DNA from: Aquibium pacificus
GTDB taxonomy: Bacteria; Pseudomonadota; Alphaproteobacteria; Rhizobiales; Rhizobiaceae
Direction: 5' to 3'
NCBI RefSeq assembly: GCF_040839445.1
Contig: NZ_JBDPGJ010000003.1
Location: 558,001 to 622,000, forward strand
Length of the DNA: 64,000 nucleotides
The notes under the pieces are model-generated. The model did no database searches, was not told the origin of the DNA, and saw only the letters and a list, made by a program, of their open reading frames with translations. This document shows, piece by piece, positions 61,868 to 64,000 of the stretch; position 1 is the first letter of the stretch, and each line of letters starts with the position of its first letter. A program made the translations under genes and the position numbers.

Positions 61868-62692
61868 ATGCTCCCCTCCCGCGACATTTCCCGCCTTCTC
61901 GAAATCATGACCGCGCTGCGCACGCCGCGCACCGGGTGCCCCTGGGATCTCGAGCAGGATTTCGGCACGATCGCACCCTATACATTGGAGGAAGCCTATG
62001 AGGTCGCCGATGCGATCGAGCGCGGCGACCTCGACGACCTGCGCGAGGAACTGGGTGACCTCCTCCTCCAGGTCGTCTTCCACGCCCGCATGGCCGAGGA
62101 GGCTGGAGCCTTCTCCTTCGGCGACGTGGTCGAGGGCATCACCACCAAGATGATCCGCCGGCATCCGCACGTGTTCGGCGACGCCGATGCGCGCGCGGCC
62201 GGATCCGCCAAGGGAATGTGGGACCGGATCAAGGCCGAGGAGAAGGCGGAGAAGCGTCGCAGGCGGCTCGCCCGGGGAATCCCCGCCGAAGATCACGGAG
62301 ACGGGTTCCTCGACAGCGTGCCGGTCGGAATGCCGGCGCTCCTCCGGGCGAAAAAGCTGCAGGAACGCGCCGCGAAGGTCGGGTTCGACTGGAAGGAGGC
62401 CAGACCGATCCTCGACAAGATCGAGGAGGAGATCGCCGAACTCCGCCAGGCCATCGCCCAGGGCGACGAGGCCTCCACCCAGGACGAGTTCGGCGACGTA
62501 CTCTTCGCGCTGGTGAATTTCGGCCGCCACGCCGGCATCGACGGCGAAACCGCTTTGCGCGGCACCAACGAGAAGTTCCGCCGCCGCTTTCACTTCATCG
62601 AACGGGAGCTCAACGCTTCCGGAAGCCGTCTCGAAGATGCTTCGCTCGACGAGATGGAAGAACTCTGGCAGCGCGCGAAGGCGGCCGAGTAG
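61868..62692 (+). CDS. mazG: Nucleoside triphosphate pyrophosphohydrolase
   Basis: A 274-residue MazG with two tandem all-alpha NTP-PPase domains. The first has TGCPWDLEQDFGTIAPYTLE and metal-binding EEAYEVADAI and EELGDLLLQVVFHA; the second has EIEEEIAELRQAI and DEFGDVLFALVNFGRH. It degrades non-canonical or excess NTPs to NMP and PPi, and lowers ppGpp levels in E. coli. Convergent with hflX (14 nt apart), a common rhizobial arrangement. Confidence 0.95.
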   Translation: MLPSRDISRLLEIMTALRTPRTGCPWDLEQDFGTIAPYTLEEAYEVADAIERGDLDDLREELGDLLLQVVFHARMAEEAGAFSFGDVVEGITTKMIRRHPHVFGDADARAAGSAKGMWDRIKAEEKAEKRRRRLARGIPAEDHGDGFLDSVPVGMPALLRAKKLQERAAKVGFDWKEARPILDKIEEEIAELRQAIAQGDEASTQDEFGDVLFALVNFGRHAGIDGETALRGTNEKFRRRFHFIERELNASGSRLEDASLDEMEELWQRAKAAE

Positions 62693-62706
62693 GCCCACCG
62701 GCCACG

Positions 62707-64000
62707 CTACTCCGACGCCGGCCCGGCAACGGTCAGCCGGCTTTCCAGTTCCGCGCGCGTGGCGCGGGTGACACGGATCGTCAGCTCCGCGCCGCCGTCA
62801 TCGAGATCCTGGCGCGTGACGATTTCGGCGTTCCGGTAGATCCAGTCGAGGTGGCGCAATGCATCCGGCGGGATTTGGACCGTCATCGTCTCCAGTTCGC
62901 CCGAAACGCGGCTCTCCACGATGTGGAGAAGGTTCTCCAGCCCCTCCCCGGTGATCGCCGACACCGCCACGGGCGGCGCCTTGGGATCGCGGGCGGCCTG
63001 GTCGAACAGCCGCTCCCGGCTTTGCTCGTCCAACCGGTCGACCTTGTTCCACACCTCGATCACCTTGCCGTCGGGCGCCGTGTCGACGCCGAGGTCGGAA
63101 AGGATGCGCTCGACGTCCTCGGCCTGCGCCGCGGTGTCGGGATCGGAAATGTCGCGCAGGTGAATGACGAGGTCGGCTTCGACCACTTCTTCGAGCGTCG
63201 CCCGGAAGGCCGCGACCAGATGCGTCGGCAGATCGGAAATGAAGCCGACGGTATCTGACAGGATGATGATCGTGCCGTGCGGCAGCCGTACCCGCCGCAA
63301 GGTCGGGTCGAGCGTCGCGAAGAGCATGTTCTCGGCCAGCACCTCGGCGCCGGTCAGGCGATTGAAGAGCGTCGACTTGCCCGCATTGGTGTAACCGACG
63401 ATCGCTACGACCGGGAACGGAACTTTCCTGCGCTTGGAACGATGCAGTTCGCGCGTGCGCCGGACGGTTTCGAGTTCGCGCTTCAGCTTGGTGATCTTGT
63501 CCTGCAGGATGCGCCTGTCGGCTTCGATCTGCGTTTCGCCGGGGCCGCCCAGGAAGCCCGCGCCGCCGCGCTGGCGTTCAAGGTGGGTCCAACTCCGGAC
63601 GAGGCGGCCCTTCTGGTAGTTGAGATGGGCGAGTTCCACCTGCAGCGCACCTTCCTTGGTGCGCGCGCGTTCGCCGAAGATTTCGAGGATGATGCCGGTG
63701 CGGTCCAGCACCTTGGCGTTCAGCGCCTTTTCGAGGTTGCGCTGCTGCACGGGCGTCAGCGGATGGTCGATGATGACCAGCGACGCCTCCGCCTGCTTGA
63801 TGTGCTCGGCCAGTTCCTCGATCTTGCCGGTTCCCAGAAGCGTCGCCGGACGCGGCACGTTGACCGTCACGATTTCGGTATAGACCGGATCGAGATCGAT
63901 CGCCCTGGCAAGCCCGATCGCCTCGGCGAAGCGCGCCTCTGGAGACCGCGCCAGCCTCGGCCGGCTCCGGCTCTCGTCTTCCTCGCGGGGAAAACGCGGC
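62707..64000 (-). CDS. hflX: GTPase HflX (partial; N-terminus beyond the right edge)
   Basis: About 431 residues visible; the frame stays open to 64000, so codons before SPEARFAEAIGLARAIDLDP are outside. HflX is a ribosome-associated GTPase that splits stalled or heat-damaged 70S ribosomes. The HflX N-domain is seen in TLLGTGKIEEL and IIDHPLTPVQQRNLEKAL, the linker in RGGAGFLGGPGETQIEADRR, and the G domain in GYTNAGKST (G1), DTVGF (G3) and NKVD (G4), followed by SAITGEGL (G5). An ATG-like GTG at 63870 is internal, not the start. Confidence 0.95.
   Translation of the reverse strand, partial: PRFPREEDESRSRPRLARSPEARFAEAIGLARAIDLDPVYTEIVTVNVPRPATLLGTGKIEELAEHIKQAEASLVIIDHPLTPVQQRNLEKALNAKVLDRTGIILEIFGERARTKEGALQVELAHLNYQKGRLVRSWTHLERQRGGAGFLGGPGETQIEADRRILQDKITKLKRELETVRRTRELHRSKRRKVPFPVVAIVGYTNAGKSTLFNRLTGAEVLAENMLFATLDPTLRRVRLPHGTIIILSDTVGFISDLPTHLVAAFRATLEEVVEADLVIHLRDISDPDTAAQAEDVERILSDLGVDTAPDGKVIEVWNKVDRLDEQSRERLFDQAARDPKAPPVAVSAITGEGLENLLHIVESRVSGELETMTVQIPPDALRHLDWIYRNAEIVTRQDLDDGGAELTIRVTRATRAELESRLTVAGPASE

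Overview
The window is GC-rich chromosomal DNA of an alphaproteobacterium, most likely order Hyphomicrobiales (Rhizobiales) and perhaps the Phyllobacteriaceae/Mesorhizobium side of it. This rests on gene order (gatA-GNAT-gatC next to ruvX; mazG next to hflX), on rhizobial small proteins (BA14K-like, IalB-like), on an Lrp regulator divergent from alanine dehydrogenase, and on a palindromic repeat at 46.1 kb of a type I remember from Mesorhizobium-like genomes. Taxonomy is inferred; no rRNA or marker search was possible.

Layout. 0-23 kb is mostly housekeeping: gatCA, a metallo-hydrolase, ruvX, an AidB-like acyl-CoA dehydrogenase, cpdB, an MscS channel, a 1083-residue ammonium-transporter/PAS/GGDEF/EAL fusion, Lrp/ald, an alaX-cysK-sseA sulfur/editing operon, a universal stress protein, a CinA-like protein, wrbA and two alpha/beta hydrolases. 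At 23.47-23.77 kb lies a tRNA-Leu(UAA) gene split in its anticodon by a 219-nt group I intron with a recognisable catalytic core.

23.8-38 kb looks accessory: a glycosyltransferase, a lipoprotein, then an 11-gene minus-strand cluster (two TIM-barrel isomerases, an SDR-type epimerase, a GNAT, a DapA-family lyase, two enolase-superfamily enzymes, an NMT1-type ABC transporter and an amidase) divergent from a TetR regulator. It reads as uptake and breakdown of one unidentified small molecule.

38.2-45 kb encodes envelope proteins: an OmpA-domain protein with an internal duplication, a 608-residue protein with an IalB-like end, a glycine-zipper lipoprotein, two unrecognised exported proteins, and a divergent exported protein with an STN-like domain.

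45-59.5 kb looks like N-heteroaromatic (probably nicotinate/nicotinamide) catabolism: MarR, DUF1185, UPF0280, a 6-hydroxynicotinate-reductase-like Fe-S protein, a fused Fe-S/molybdopterin hydroxylase with its FAD subunit, a divergent nicotinamidase, two MarR genes behind a large operator, and a branched-chain-type ABC transporter. A RelE/ParE-type toxin-antitoxin pair with its own operator sits inside the transporter operon. 59.6-64 kb holds a polytopic membrane protein, another MarR gene, mazG and the 3' part of hflX. The gene at each window edge (gatA, hflX) is cut.
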